Notes: generated from the sequence alone by a model not told the origin. A stretch of 64,000 bases of DNA from Marivirga arenosa (GCF_030503895.2 NZ_CP129970.2:746001-810000), one strand, 5' to 3'; shown: positions 8,145-18,146, counted from the stretch's first letter. Program-made: numbers and translations.

Positions 8145-8912
8145 ATGAAGAAATTAATAAGTTTTGTTTTAAGAAATATACCACGAAAATACATACAAAG
8201 GGTAAGTGGTATAAGCTTGAAAATAATTGGACTTTTTTATAGAGGAAGCAATGTATACTGTCCAATTAACGAAAAAGGATACAGGAAATTTCTTCCCTAT
8301 GGAAGAGTAAATCCGCGTGAAAATGCTTTGTGCCCTGATACTTTATCTTTAGAAAGGCATCGACTTTTATGGTTGTATTTGAAGAATAGAACAAATTTCT
8401 TTCAGGATAAATTAAAAGTGTTGCATGTTGCTCCTGAACAATGTTTTATGGATCATTTTGAAAAACTGCATGGTGATGATTATATCACTGCTGACATAGA
8501 ATCACCATTAGCTAAAGTTAAAATGGATATTCATGATATACCATTTCCTGAAAATTCTTTTGATGTAGTTTTCTGCAATCATGTGATGGAACATGTGGAT
8601 GATGATATTAAAGCCATGAGTGAATTACATAGAGTTTTAAAACCAGGTGGGTGGGGAATATTACAAATTCCTTTCTTTGAGCCCATTCCTGATAAAACTT
8701 TTGAAGATAATTCTATTACAGATCCTAAAGAAAGAGAAAAGATTTTTGGTCAAGATGATCACGTCCGTCTTTATGGGAAAGACTATCCTGATAGGTTAAG
8801 AAAAGCAGGTTTTAACGTGATAGAAGAAAATTATATAAACGAATTAAGTGAAGAAGAGGTAAGAAAATACGCACTTCCAAAGGGTGAAATCATTTATAGG
8901 GTGGAGAAATAA
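8145..8912 (+). CDS. Class I SAM-dependent methyltransferase
   Basis: A 255-residue methyltransferase of the Methyltransf_11 type. The SAM-binding elements are visible: VLHVAPEQ (92-99, motif I, with A in place of the first glycine), ITADI (114-118), FDVVFCNHVMEHV (139-151) and LKPGGWG (165-171). The N-terminal ~85 residues are basic and carry a CPINEKGYRKFLPYGR stretch often seen in Bacteroidota relatives. The substrate is unknown; its position facing two glycosyltransferase genes suggests, but does not show, a role in envelope sugar or lipid modification. It is convergent with the glycosyltransferase operon, with a 3-base gap. Confidence 0.85.
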   Translation: MKKLISFVLRNIPRKYIQRVSGISLKIIGLFYRGSNVYCPINEKGYRKFLPYGRVNPRENALCPDTLSLERHRLLWLYLKNRTNFFQDKLKVLHVAPEQCFMDHFEKLHGDDYITADIESPLAKVKMDIHDIPFPENSFDVVFCNHVMEHVDDDIKAMSELHRVLKPGGWGILQIPFFEPIPDKTFEDNSITDPKEREKIFGQDDHVRLYGKDYPDRLRKAGFNVIEENYINELSEEEVRKYALPKGEIIYRVEK

Positions 8913-8915
8913 TAA

Positions 8916-9899
8916 CTACCTTAATCCTGTAGGTTTCGGTTGCTTAATATAAGTAAAGCTCTCTTTTATAAAACCGAGACCATAGGCGAAAAGTTGAATG
9001 AATGAGGTAACTAAACTTAAAGATGATACCAAGAAATCATTAGTTTTAATAAAAGCATCAATACCAATCATGATGTAGTATAAAGCAATAATTGCGGCCC
9101 CAATTTCAAACAAATTAATATTCCAAAATAAAGTAGAAATCCAAAAAGCTAGTCCTAAAACGAAAAATAAGGGTAAAAGATGAACGAGCTTCAATTCATT
9201 TTTATAGAATCGGAAAATATTAATTCTTCCTCTTCCGAAGAAAAATAATTGTTTATAAAACTGCCCCAATTTGGTTCTTCTTTTGTGATAAACTTTAGCG
9301 TTTGGTATTAAGCCAATTTTGAATCCGGCATTTTCAATACGAATACTAAATTCAATATCCTCTCCCATTCTGGTAATTAAGTAGCCCTGAGTTTTTTCGA
9401 ACACTTCTTTAGAAATACCCATATTAAAACTTCTTGGCCTAAATTTTTCTAACTGCTTATTCCCTCCTCTTATACCCCCAGTGGTAAAAAACGAAGTCAT
9501 GGAATAGCTAATCGCTTTTTGGATTCGAGTAAAACTATCTAATGCGGCATCGGGTCCTCCAAAAGCATCTAACTTTTCTTTATTTAGATGTTCTTCTACT
9601 TGTTCAAAATAATCATTTGGAATAATACAATCAGAATCGAAAACAATAAAATAATCTCCTTTTGCTTTTTCAAATCCAAAATTACGGCTAAAACCTTGTC
9701 CTGAATTTTCTTTAAAATAATACTGCAGATTTAATTTGGATGAATAAGCTTCACAAATATGATCACACTTAATAGTCGATCCATCTTCCACTACTATTAT
9801 TTCAAAATTGCTGAAAGTTTGCTGGGTTAAACTTTCTAACAACTCTTCAATTTCATCGGGACGATTATAAATGGGAATAACTACAGAATAAAATCTCAT
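8916..9899 (-). CDS. Family 2 glycosyltransferase, membrane-anchored
   Basis: A 327-residue GT2 enzyme. The GT-A domain begins SVVIPIYNRPDEIEELLESL and carries VEDGS near residue 37 and the metal-binding FDSDC near 88-92. An acidic GEDIEFSIRIENAG near 190-205 is the usual acceptor-side motif, and basic residues near RRTKLGQFYKQLFFFGRGR precede two to three membrane helices (about 235-315). It probably transfers a sugar at the inner face of the cytoplasmic membrane. It is the last gene of the five-gene BatA-to-GT operon, and its start overlaps the preceding gene by 4 bases. Confidence 0.88.
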   Translation of the reverse strand: MRFYSVVIPIYNRPDEIEELLESLTQQTFSNFEIIVVEDGSTIKCDHICEAYSSKLNLQYYFKENSGQGFSRNFGFEKAKGDYFIVFDSDCIIPNDYFEQVEEHLNKEKLDAFGGPDAALDSFTRIQKAISYSMTSFFTTGGIRGGNKQLEKFRPRSFNMGISKEVFEKTQGYLITRMGEDIEFSIRIENAGFKIGLIPNAKVYHKRRTKLGQFYKQLFFFGRGRINIFRFYKNELKLVHLLPLFFVLGLAFWISTLFWNINLFEIGAAIIALYYIMIGIDAFIKTNDFLVSSLSLVTSFIQLFAYGLGFIKESFTYIKQPKPTGLR

Positions 9900-10861
9900 C
9901 CGATTCCAATTTCTTCATCCACAATATAATCCAGCTTTTTAGGAGAGTTCATGGTAATCATTTCGCCTATAAACCCTGCTAAAAACAATTGTACTCCTAC
10001 AATTAAAGCAACAAGAGATAAAAAGAATAGTGGCTGATCCGTTATTTCTCTTACCGGTAAATTATAATGAATTTCGTAAAACTTTCTGGCAATCACATAA
10101 AGGGTCACAAAGAATCCGAAAATAAATGAAAGTGTACCAAAAGCACCAAAAAAATGCATTGGGCTCTTTTTAAATTTTGAAACGAAGGTGATGGATAGTA
10201 AATCTAAAAAGCCGTAAAGAAACCTTTCGAGTCCATATTTAGTCTCACCATACTTTCTAGCTCGATGTTGAACCACTTTCTCTCCGATTTTTTTAAACCC
10301 ATTCCATTTGGCTATAACGGGTATATAGCGATGCATTTCCCCATATACCTCTATATTTTTAACCACCTTACTTCTATAAGCCTTTAAACCGCAGTTAAAG
10401 TCATGCAGCTTAATTCCTGATATTTTTCGTGTCACAAAATTGAAAAACTTAGAAGGGATAGTTTTGCTGATAGGATCATGTCTTTTCTTTTTCCAACCTG
10501 AAACAATATCATATCCATCGTTTTGAATCATATCATAAAGAGCAGGTATTTCATCAGGGCTGTCCTGCATATCGGCATCCATGGTAATGACAACTTCGCC
10601 TTCGGAAGCTTTAAAACCGGTATGAAGTGCAGCAGATTTACCGTAATTTCTTGCGAATTTTAAGCCTTTTACTTGAAGCTTTTGTTTAGCTAAATCTTGA
10701 ATTATCTCCCAGGAATTATCAGAGCTACCATCATCAATCATGATTACTTCATAGCTAAGCAAGGGCTGTTCTTTCATTACTCTTTCAATCCATTCCACCA
10801 ATTCCGGAATAGATTTTTCTTCATTAAAAACAGGAATGACTAAACTTAAGTTATATTTCAT
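9896..10861 (-). CDS. Family 2 glycosyltransferase, ArnC/DPM1-like
   Basis: A 321-residue polyprenyl-phosphate glycosyltransferase-like protein. It starts LSLVIPVFNEEKSIPELVEW and shows MIDDGSSDNSW, the catalytic MDADMQDSPDEI and GMHRY-type GEMHRYIPVIAKWNG, followed by HRARKYGETKYGL. Two membrane helices lie near 235-260 and 285-310. This is the layout of ArnC, GtrB and DPM1 relatives, which load a sugar onto undecaprenyl phosphate at the inner membrane. It overlaps both neighbours by 4 bases, so translation is coupled through the operon. Which sugar is used is unknown. Confidence 0.9.
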   Translation of the reverse strand: MKYNLSLVIPVFNEEKSIPELVEWIERVMKEQPLLSYEVIMIDDGSSDNSWEIIQDLAKQKLQVKGLKFARNYGKSAALHTGFKASEGEVVITMDADMQDSPDEIPALYDMIQNDGYDIVSGWKKKRHDPISKTIPSKFFNFVTRKISGIKLHDFNCGLKAYRSKVVKNIEVYGEMHRYIPVIAKWNGFKKIGEKVVQHRARKYGETKYGLERFLYGFLDLLSITFVSKFKKSPMHFFGAFGTLSFIFGFFVTLYVIARKFYEIHYNLPVREITDQPLFFLSLVALIVGVQLFLAGFIGEMITMNSPKKLDYIVDEEIGIG

Positions 10862-11385
10862 GGCTGCTTTTGTTCAGGAGTACGCATAAATAATGAAACA
10901 ATAGGGACTAATAATATTCCAATACCAAAAAAATTCCTGCATAACCTTAAAATAATATCGAAATTAGTTTGATTGCGAGATTCTAACAGCGACTCTTCAA
11001 AAAATTTATTGTCAAATTTCTCTAGTATTAGCTCTTTTTGTGCATAAACTCGCTCCACACTTAGCTCTCTATATTCATCAAAATAATTAACATCAAATGC
11101 ATAGGAAATTATTGTTAGAATAATTGCATAATAAGAAATAAAGAAAATTATATATAACATTCCAATAGAAAATCCCTGCCAAAACCTTAAACCATCTGGA
11201 TTAGCATCTCTAAAAATCTTTACGCTAAAAAATAAAAAAATAGCCAAAAGAGGTCCAATAAATATAATGTTACTGCTGTATACAACAGGATTTTTATCTA
11301 AAAATATTAGAATAACGAACATTAGCACCACAAAAACTATTGCTATTAAGCTAAATCTTAAGGGGCTTTTAATTAATAAATTCAT
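10858..11385 (-). CDS. DUF4199 domain-containing membrane protein
   Basis: A 175-residue integral membrane protein with four predicted helices: about 10-30, 38-55, 68-93 and 148-167. The hydrophilic segment between helices 3 and 4 (about 95-145) is rich in E and R. The pattern, including the KIFRDANPDGLRFWQGFSIG stretch, matches the DUF4199 family that is widespread in Bacteroidota next to dihydroorotase-like and glycosyltransferase genes. No function is established. It lies 2 bases after the dihydroorotase-like gene and overlaps the glycosyltransferase gene by 4 bases. Confidence 0.85.
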   Translation of the reverse strand: MNLLIKSPLRFSLIAIVFVVLMFVILIFLDKNPVVYSSNIIFIGPLLAIFLFFSVKIFRDANPDGLRFWQGFSIGMLYIIFFISYYAIILTIISYAFDVNYFDEYRELSVERVYAQKELILEKFDNKFFEESLLESRNQTNFDIILRLCRNFFGIGILLVPIVSLFMRTPEQKQP

Positions 11386-11387
11386 GT

Positions 11388-12671
11388 TTAGGAATTGATA
11401 TAATTTGAATCAATATATTGATTATTGTTATTGAACAGTGCAATAACTTTTGCAGTAAATTCAGTATTCATAAAAGGAGAATTATCACTTTTAGATTGAT
11501 TGCTTTTAGAATCAAATGTCCATTTTTCATCTGTTGAGAAAATAGTTAAATCCGCTATTGCTCCTATTTCGATTTTATTCTCTGGTAATTTTAGAAGTTT
11601 CTTCGGATTTCTTTCAATACAGTCCAAGAATGTAGAAAGTGTAATTTTGTCTGCTAAATAGTGATGATATAATGGATATAAAAGTTGAGAACCCATAATT
11701 CCGAATTCTGCCAAATCAAATTCCATTTTCTTATGATCTTGATCAAATGGCTGATGAGAAGAAGCAATCACGTCTATAGTGCCATCATTTACTCCTTGAA
11801 CTAAAGCATCGATATCTTTTTGAGTTCTTAAAGGCGGTAATACTTTATAATTAGTATCAAAATCTTCAAGGTTTTCATCATCCAATATCAAATGGTGAAT
11901 ATTTACATCACAACTTACTTTCAGTCCCTTTTCTTTTGCTTTCCTTATTAGGTCAACACTTTTGGCACTACTTACACAACTAAAATGAAGTCGACCCCCT
12001 GCATATTCTAAGAGATCCAAATCTCTTTTTACTACTATCTCTTCTGCTAAATGCGGAATACCTTTTAACCCTAATCCAGTGCTCACTTTACCCTCATTCA
12101 TTTGCCCGAATAATGAAAGCTTATGATCTTGAGGAAAAGTAATTAGCAATCCATCAAACTTTTGTAAATACTGTAAAGATTTAACCAGTATATCACTATT
12201 CCATAGTGGTACAGAACCATCTGTAAAAGCAAGAGCACCTGCATGATGTGCATCTAACATTTCATTCAAATCTTCTCCATTACAATCAACCGTAACAGAA
12301 GCTGTTGGTAAAATTTGACTGGTTTGATTTATATTATGAGATAAAACGGTTTTGATATCTGCCTTATTTTGAATTACAGGTTTGGTATTAGGCATTAATA
12401 ATGCTGCTCCAAACCCTCCTGCTTGAATCACATGAGTTAAGCTATCAAAATCTTCTCGATATTCTTCTCCTGGTTCACCAGAAAAAACTCTCATATCAAC
12501 CCAAGAAGGCGAAGCGATTAGTTCATTAGCTTCAATAATTTTCTCAGCATCGAAATTAGAGGAAGGTTTAATGTCTTGAATCTTACCATTTTCAATGAGT
12601 AAATCAACAGTCTGATTATGCCATTCAGAGCTTGGATTTACAATTTTTACAGACTTGATGCAGGTACTCAT
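11388..12671 (-). CDS. Dihydroorotase-like protein lacking the metal ligands
   Basis: A 427-residue amidohydrolase of the dihydroorotase family by overall sequence (MPNTKPVIQNKADI, FDTNYKVLPPLRTQKDI, DGTIDVIASSHQPF). The catalytic metal site is gone. The HxH of active enzymes (DIHVHLREPG) is here DMRVFSGEPG; the HVS histidine aligns with Cys in FSCVSS; the TDHAPH aspartate aligns with Ser in SSHQPF. Only the NIHHL histidines remain. I infer it cannot bind the usual zinc pair and may be a structural partner, as the inactive dihydroorotases of some bacteria are for aspartate transcarbamoylase. It sits in the BatA-DUF4199-glycosyltransferase operon with 2-base gaps. Confidence 0.85.
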   Translation of the reverse strand: MSTCIKSVKIVNPSSEWHNQTVDLLIENGKIQDIKPSSNFDAEKIIEANELIASPSWVDMRVFSGEPGEEYREDFDSLTHVIQAGGFGAALLMPNTKPVIQNKADIKTVLSHNINQTSQILPTASVTVDCNGEDLNEMLDAHHAGALAFTDGSVPLWNSDILVKSLQYLQKFDGLLITFPQDHKLSLFGQMNEGKVSTGLGLKGIPHLAEEIVVKRDLDLLEYAGGRLHFSCVSSAKSVDLIRKAKEKGLKVSCDVNIHHLILDDENLEDFDTNYKVLPPLRTQKDIDALVQGVNDGTIDVIASSHQPFDQDHKKMEFDLAEFGIMGSQLLYPLYHHYLADKITLSTFLDCIERNPKKLLKLPENKIEIGAIADLTIFSTDEKWTFDSKSNQSKSDNSPFMNTEFTAKVIALFNNNNQYIDSNYINS

Positions 12672-12673
12672 AT

Positions 12674-14623
12674 CTATTTTAGAAAGCGTATGATTAAAAC
12701 TTCAGCTAATAAACTTAGCAAAGCTAATACTAAGAAGTATTTCCACAAAGGAAATCCTTCCTTGGTTTCAGCAATATATTCATCAATTGAAGAAAAATCA
12801 TAACTTTCTATGATTTCAACATTACTTTGACCTTGAAATAACTCCTTTAATTTAGAAGTGGTATAATAACTATTTTCACTTTCTGCTTTCGGGTAATTTA
12901 ATGCTAAAGGTCCTAATACTTCCTCAGTTTTAGTATTGATGATTTCATAAAAACCATTGTTAATATCATCAGTAGGTAAAATCAATTGCAATTGATTGGT
13001 ACTTACTCGCTGATCTGGAACTAACTCTTGGTTCAGCTGCTTCAATTTAAAAATATCAGATGATGACAAATTAGAAGTATTTAGCTGGATCAAATCATCA
13101 TTTAAATAACTGTACTGCACTTGATTTTCATTATTTTCCGAAAAAGCAATCTTATAAAAGACAGGTAAAAAGATGCCATGTCTGGTGAAATTCGTAAAAT
13201 CCTCTTTCAGTGGACTAGAAAAAGCATAAATATTATCTTGAATCCCTACTACGGATAAAAAAGGATAAGTATTAACAAATGAGAGTAGATTTCTTCCTGA
13301 TGTCCATCTCATAAATAGTCTTGATTCAGGCATACTAATATTGCCATCCAATGAACTGAATATATTTGTATAAAATGGATTTTGTATATCAGGAACAGAA
13401 AGTCGAATTGAATTTTCATTACTATTCTTAATAAGGCTGATATTGGAAAAGCCTAACTCTTCCAAAAAATTAAATTGATCAAAATTTGAATTAGGTATTA
13501 TTACCAAGTTTTTTCCTTCTGCAGCATAGCTTTTTAAGGCTGAAGAAGCAAAACTGCTGAGTTGATTTCCAACTTCAAGTAATACCAAATCATAATTTTC
13601 TAAATTTTGATAAGAGAAATTAATTAATGATTCCTTTTCTAGATTAAAAAGATCTTCATTCTCAAAGAGAGTAGTGATTAATGTATTAGGCTCAGTAGCG
13701 CTTAATGACAAAACGTTTAATTTCTCTTGATTTATAACAGAAAAATAAAATTGATTATCAAATTCAATTTCATCACCTTCTAGCTTAATTTCATATTCTC
13801 TGACCTTTGTTTCCGCAAATCGCTTCAAAGGAAAATTTATTACTGAAGAAGCATTATCTTCCAAGCTGATTTGTTGAGTACCTTCTAATTGATCATTATT
13901 CAAAAGCGATAAATTCACATCTAGTCCATTCCCAAGTAATGAAATCCTAATATTTAGGCTTGCCGTTTCTTCAGCATTTTGATCAATCCAAACTGAATCG
14001 ATAAATGCATTGGTTGGCTTTTCAAGGTAAGGTGGCATGAAAATAAAAGCCTTAGTAGTATCCTTAAAATAGTTAATATTTTCCGAAATAAGATTTTCTT
14101 GATAATCACTGAGAATTAATAGCTTTTTAGCATCCTTATATTCACTTAAGGCAGATTTTATATCAATAGAGCTTTTTGAATTTAAAATATTTGAATTTGA
14201 ATAGGCAGGAATTAACTCACCATTTATATTAATCGCTTTTAAACTTTGTGGATATCGCTCATATAATCTATTAACATAGCCTATATTTTCATCAAAAATT
14301 GAATTCGATTTACCTTCAGTAAAACTTAAATTTGATGGTGTATCATCCACTAAAATCAGATTTAACTCAGAATTAGTAGCTTCATTTTCCCAAAAAGGTT
14401 TAGCGAGACTGAGCGTAAGAAAAATAATCAACAGTATTCTGGAAATTAAAATAAGAATATGTTTGAGCTTTCTACTTTTCTTCTCCTCTTCTTGAACTGC
14501 ATTAAGAAAATATAGATTGCTGAATTTTAAAGTTTTATATCTTCTGAATTGAAATAAATGAATCAGAACAGGTATTAAAACCAAAAAAAACAGCCAAAAA
14601 GCATTGGGATTTGTAAAATTCAT
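12674..14623 (-). CDS. BatA domain-containing membrane protein
   Basis: A 649-residue protein whose N-terminus is the BatA domain: NPNAFWLFFLVLIPVLIHLF, then RRYKTLKFSNLYFL and a second helix HILILISRILLIIFLTLSLA. A long periplasmic region follows (about 85-620) with Ig-like and gatase-like stretches but no obvious vWA metal site, and a final helix (FLVLALLSLLAEVLIIRFL) anchors the C-terminus. Such proteins occur throughout Bacteroidota; their role, often linked to envelope stress or aerotolerance by name only, is not proven. It is the first gene of the five-gene operon reading towards the glycosyltransferases. Confidence 0.85.
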   Translation of the reverse strand: MNFTNPNAFWLFFLVLIPVLIHLFQFRRYKTLKFSNLYFLNAVQEEEKKSRKLKHILILISRILLIIFLTLSLAKPFWENEATNSELNLILVDDTPSNLSFTEGKSNSIFDENIGYVNRLYERYPQSLKAININGELIPAYSNSNILNSKSSIDIKSALSEYKDAKKLLILSDYQENLISENINYFKDTTKAFIFMPPYLEKPTNAFIDSVWIDQNAEETASLNIRISLLGNGLDVNLSLLNNDQLEGTQQISLEDNASSVINFPLKRFAETKVREYEIKLEGDEIEFDNQFYFSVINQEKLNVLSLSATEPNTLITTLFENEDLFNLEKESLINFSYQNLENYDLVLLEVGNQLSSFASSALKSYAAEGKNLVIIPNSNFDQFNFLEELGFSNISLIKNSNENSIRLSVPDIQNPFYTNIFSSLDGNISMPESRLFMRWTSGRNLLSFVNTYPFLSVVGIQDNIYAFSSPLKEDFTNFTRHGIFLPVFYKIAFSENNENQVQYSYLNDDLIQLNTSNLSSSDIFKLKQLNQELVPDQRVSTNQLQLILPTDDINNGFYEIINTKTEEVLGPLALNYPKAESENSYYTTSKLKELFQGQSNVEIIESYDFSSIDEYIAETKEGFPLWKYFLVLALLSLLAEVLIIRFLK

Positions 14624-14827
14624 AGAACAGCCAAATTAGTGTAATAGATGAAATGAACCAATACTTTAATGTAATAATTAAGGTCTCAATCTCTAAAAAA
14701 AGATATTCCAAAAGATTATTCTAAATTATAAGGATAAATTGTATTAATTTACTTAAAATTGTCGGTTGTACAGCTTAATCAACCATTATTTTTGATTAAT
14801 TTGATACATGATTTTAAATATTTTACT

Positions 14828-17785
14828 ATGGAAATGAATTTACTGAAAAAAATCACTCTATTATTTTGCCTATCAATAGGGATTATATGGCAAAGTAATG
14901 CACAAAACACACGAATTACAGGGAAAATTATTGACGATGAAACCAAGGTTCCACTTATTGGAGTTAATGTGGTAATTAAAGGTAAGGTTTTAGGTACTAC
15001 AACAGATTTCGATGGAAATTTTGATTTCTCTGTTAGCCTAGCCACTCCTATTACCCTTCAATTTAGTATGGTTGGTTACCAAACCCAAGAATATACTATT
15101 GATGAAAACAATAGCAGTACAGATATAAAAATAAGTTTAAAGGAAGAACTTCTGATGGGGCAGGAAGTAGTAGTTTCAGCATCCAGAGTAGAAGAAAGCA
15201 TATTGCAATCACCCGTTTCCATAGAGAAAATGGATGTTTTAGCAATTCAGCAAACCCCTGCAGACAATTATTATAAATCAATAGGGTACTTAAAAGGTGT
15301 TGATGTAACTCAAAGTAGTATCAACTTTCAAATTGTAAATGCCAGAGGTTTTAACTCTACCGGTAATACTCGTTTTGTACAGTTAACTGATGGAATGGAT
15401 ACACAAGCTCCCGCCTTAAACTTTCCAATTGGTAACTTAAATGGGCCATCTGAATTAGATGTTGAAAGTGTAGAAATGATTCCTGGAGCAGCCTCGGCCT
15501 TATATGGTCCAAATGCATTTAACGGAATACTGTTAGTTAATTCAAAATCACCTTTTGAATATCAAGGTTTAAGTGCATTTGCAAAAGTAGGAATGAATCA
15601 CTTTGGTGCAAATACTGAAGCAGGGGCTCCAGACACTCCTCAACCTATGTATGAAGCTTCTGTTAGATATGCAAAATCATTATTCAATGACCGTTTTGCT
15701 TTTAAGGTAAACGGAAGCTTCATGCAAGCCTTAGACTGGTACGCAACGGACTATACAACAGATCGAGAAGCCGGCAGACAAGGTAACTTATCATTTAATC
15801 CGGGTAGTGATTACCCTAACACAATGGGAGACGAAGCGAGTATTAGTGCTGCATTTTTAGCAAATGCAATTCAAACAGCATTCTCAGCAGATGGGACTCA
15901 AAACGACAATTCAACTTTCGCTAGTCTAAGAACATTGTATAGTGGAATCATGTTCCAAGGAACTGCTCCAAAAGACAATCAAAACTTTACTGATTATTTG
16001 GCTTTTGCACCAAATCAGGTAGTTTCAAGAACTCCTTGGGAAGAGCATCAACTTATTGATTATAATGCAAAGAATTATAAATTAAACGCTTCAGCACATT
16101 ATAGAATTACTGATAATATTGAGGGTATCTACCAGTGGAACTATGGTTCAGGAACTTCTATATATACAGGGGCTCAAAGATATTCTCTGTCTAATTTTAG
16201 TATCCAGCAACATAAATTGGAATTAAAATCAACCGATTGGTTTATAAGAGGATATGGTACATTTGAAAATTCAGGAGACTCTTACATAACTGAGTTCTTA
16301 GGAAATCAAGTAAATGAAGCATTCTCAAGTAATAACACTTGGTTTGCTACTTATACAGCTAATTATCTAAAATACATAAGTAGAGACTATACACCTGCAG
16401 AGTTGGCTACACTTCAAGCAAATGATCCTAATGCATACATAAATTTACAAGAAGAAGCATTTAATGCAGCAAGAAATGCAGCTGACAGAAGTAGATTTGA
16501 ACCAGGTTCTGATGCTTTTCAAGCTGCTAAAGAAAGATCTTTGGAATCTGGAACTGTTCCGAATGGACCTAATTTTGCTGACTTAACTAAAATGTATCAT
16601 GCTGAAGCTCAATATGATTTAACAAACAAAATTGATTTTGCTTCAATTCAAATTGGAGGCTCTTTTAGATTGTTTGACTTAAATTCAAATGGTACTATTT
16701 TCCCTGACACCGTAGGTAATGATATTTCTATTGCAGAGTTTGGTGCATATGTGCAAGCAAGTAAAAAAGTTTTAGATGATAAATTAAAAATTACTGGATC
16801 TGCAAGAGTTGATAAGAATGAAAATTTTGATGCCGTATTTAGTCCAAGGATTTCAGGTGTATTTGAAGTTGCAGATAATAATAATATTAGAGCTTCATTT
16901 CAAACTGGTTTTAGAAACCCAACAACTCAGGGACAACATATCAATTTAAATATAATTTCAAGTAGGCTTCTTGGCGGACTTCCTGAATACGCTGCGACTT
17001 ATGGCATTGGAAGTGATCCAAATATCTTTACCTTAGAGTCTGTAAATTCAATGATTAATAATTTATATGCTACTGGTAATTTTGATGAATCATTACTAGA
17101 TAACGAGAATACCTTAAATTATCAATCAGTTCAACCTGAGCAAGTTCAATCATTTGAAGTTGGATATAAAAGTTTAATCAATAAAAAATTAATGATTGAT
17201 GCGGTTTATTATTACAATCAGTATAATAATTTCATTACACAACAAAGAGTTAGAAAAGCTCAAACTAATCCAGATGGCTCTCCAAATTTAGGAAGTTTAT
17301 TGCAAGGAAATGCAGATAATACTTTCCAAATATACACAAACGCATCACAACAAATTACTTCTCAAGGTGCTGCTATAGGAGTAGATTATGCTATAGGAAA
17401 TGGTTACACAGTCGGATCTAACTACAATTGGAATGTATTAAATACTGAAAATGCAGAAGGTCAAAGTTTTGTTTTTGGCTTTAATACACCAGAACATAAA
17501 GTCAACGTGAAATTTGGAAATAGAAAACTAACCGATAAAATCGGATTTAATGTTGCTTACAGGTGGCAATCAGAATTCTTTTGGGAATCATCCTTCGGTG
17601 ACGGGGTAATTCCAGCCTTCGGAACTTTAGATGCGCAAGTAAGCTATAAATTACCTTTTAAAACTATGCTTAAAGTAGGAGGTACTAATCTTACAAATGA
17701 CTATTATATTCAAAGTTTTGGAGCTCCTAACGTAGGTGCTATTTATTATGTGTCATTGACCTTTGACCAATTAATGAATAGGTAG
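14828..17785 (+). CDS. TonB-dependent receptor with carboxypeptidase-regulatory-like domain
   Basis: A 985-residue outer-membrane receptor. A signal peptide (1-26, ending SNAQ) is followed by a carboxypeptidase-regulatory-like domain (about 28-110: GKIIDDETKVPLIGVNVVIKG, TDFDGNFDF), a plug domain (about 115-230, with PGAASALYGPNAFNGILLV) and a 22-strand-type barrel to the end. It imports an unknown ligand using TonB energy. The longer frame opens at a TTG at 14759, but the ATG at 14828 begins a standard signal peptide, so I chose it. No SusD gene follows; downstream is a strong terminator and a convergent FAS1 lipoprotein gene. Confidence 0.92.
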   Translation: MEMNLLKKITLLFCLSIGIIWQSNAQNTRITGKIIDDETKVPLIGVNVVIKGKVLGTTTDFDGNFDFSVSLATPITLQFSMVGYQTQEYTIDENNSSTDIKISLKEELLMGQEVVVSASRVEESILQSPVSIEKMDVLAIQQTPADNYYKSIGYLKGVDVTQSSINFQIVNARGFNSTGNTRFVQLTDGMDTQAPALNFPIGNLNGPSELDVESVEMIPGAASALYGPNAFNGILLVNSKSPFEYQGLSAFAKVGMNHFGANTEAGAPDTPQPMYEASVRYAKSLFNDRFAFKVNGSFMQALDWYATDYTTDREAGRQGNLSFNPGSDYPNTMGDEASISAAFLANAIQTAFSADGTQNDNSTFASLRTLYSGIMFQGTAPKDNQNFTDYLAFAPNQVVSRTPWEEHQLIDYNAKNYKLNASAHYRITDNIEGIYQWNYGSGTSIYTGAQRYSLSNFSIQQHKLELKSTDWFIRGYGTFENSGDSYITEFLGNQVNEAFSSNNTWFATYTANYLKYISRDYTPAELATLQANDPNAYINLQEEAFNAARNAADRSRFEPGSDAFQAAKERSLESGTVPNGPNFADLTKMYHAEAQYDLTNKIDFASIQIGGSFRLFDLNSNGTIFPDTVGNDISIAEFGAYVQASKKVLDDKLKITGSARVDKNENFDAVFSPRISGVFEVADNNNIRASFQTGFRNPTTQGQHINLNIISSRLLGGLPEYAATYGIGSDPNIFTLESVNSMINNLYATGNFDESLLDNENTLNYQSVQPEQVQSFEVGYKSLINKKLMIDAVYYYNQYNNFITQQRVRKAQTNPDGSPNLGSLLQGNADNTFQIYTNASQQITSQGAAIGVDYAIGNGYTVGSNYNWNVLNTENAEGQSFVFGFNTPEHKVNVKFGNRKLTDKIGFNVAYRWQSEFFWESSFGDGVIPAFGTLDAQVSYKLPFKTMLKVGGTNLTNDYYIQSFGAPNVGAIYYVSLTFDQLMNR

Positions 17786-17810
17786 AATTCAAAAGAAACC
17801 AAAATAATCT

Positions 17811-17847
17811 AAAAAGGTGAGGATTTTATCCTCACCTTTTTTATGAC
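17811..17847 (+). terminator. Strong rho-independent terminator after the TonB receptor
   Basis: AAAAAGGTGAGGAT (17811-17824) pairs perfectly with ATCCTCACCTTTTT (17828-17841) across a 3-base loop, with T residues at the end of the right arm. It begins 25 bases after the receptor stop. The A-run on the left would also give a T-run on the minus strand. Confidence 0.92.
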
Positions 17848-18146
17848 CAATTTATATCGTCCCGAAAAAGCGTTACACAATAAATATTGTTATGAAAGAG
17901 AAATCAGTATGTTAAGCTAACACAATTAGAAAATAATTACGATTATTTAATTCAGGCATCTAATAAAATAATATTTTTTAAGATATTTTTAATTCATTCG
18001 GATAATTACTTCAATTTAAAAAGCCTTTCTAATTAAGAACCCAACTTCACATTAGTTTTCTCCTTTACCAACCAAACACCTTACTTTCTTATTTTAGCAT
18101 ATCAGTATAATATGTTATTGTATTTTTTTATATGGACAGCACTAAA
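17848..18146. other. Intergenic stretch between two terminators; nothing coding seen
   Basis: About 300 AT-rich bases separate the two terminators of the convergent receptor and FAS1 genes. I see no open frame, RNA-like structure or repeat here beyond AT-rich simple sequence. Confidence 0.5.
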
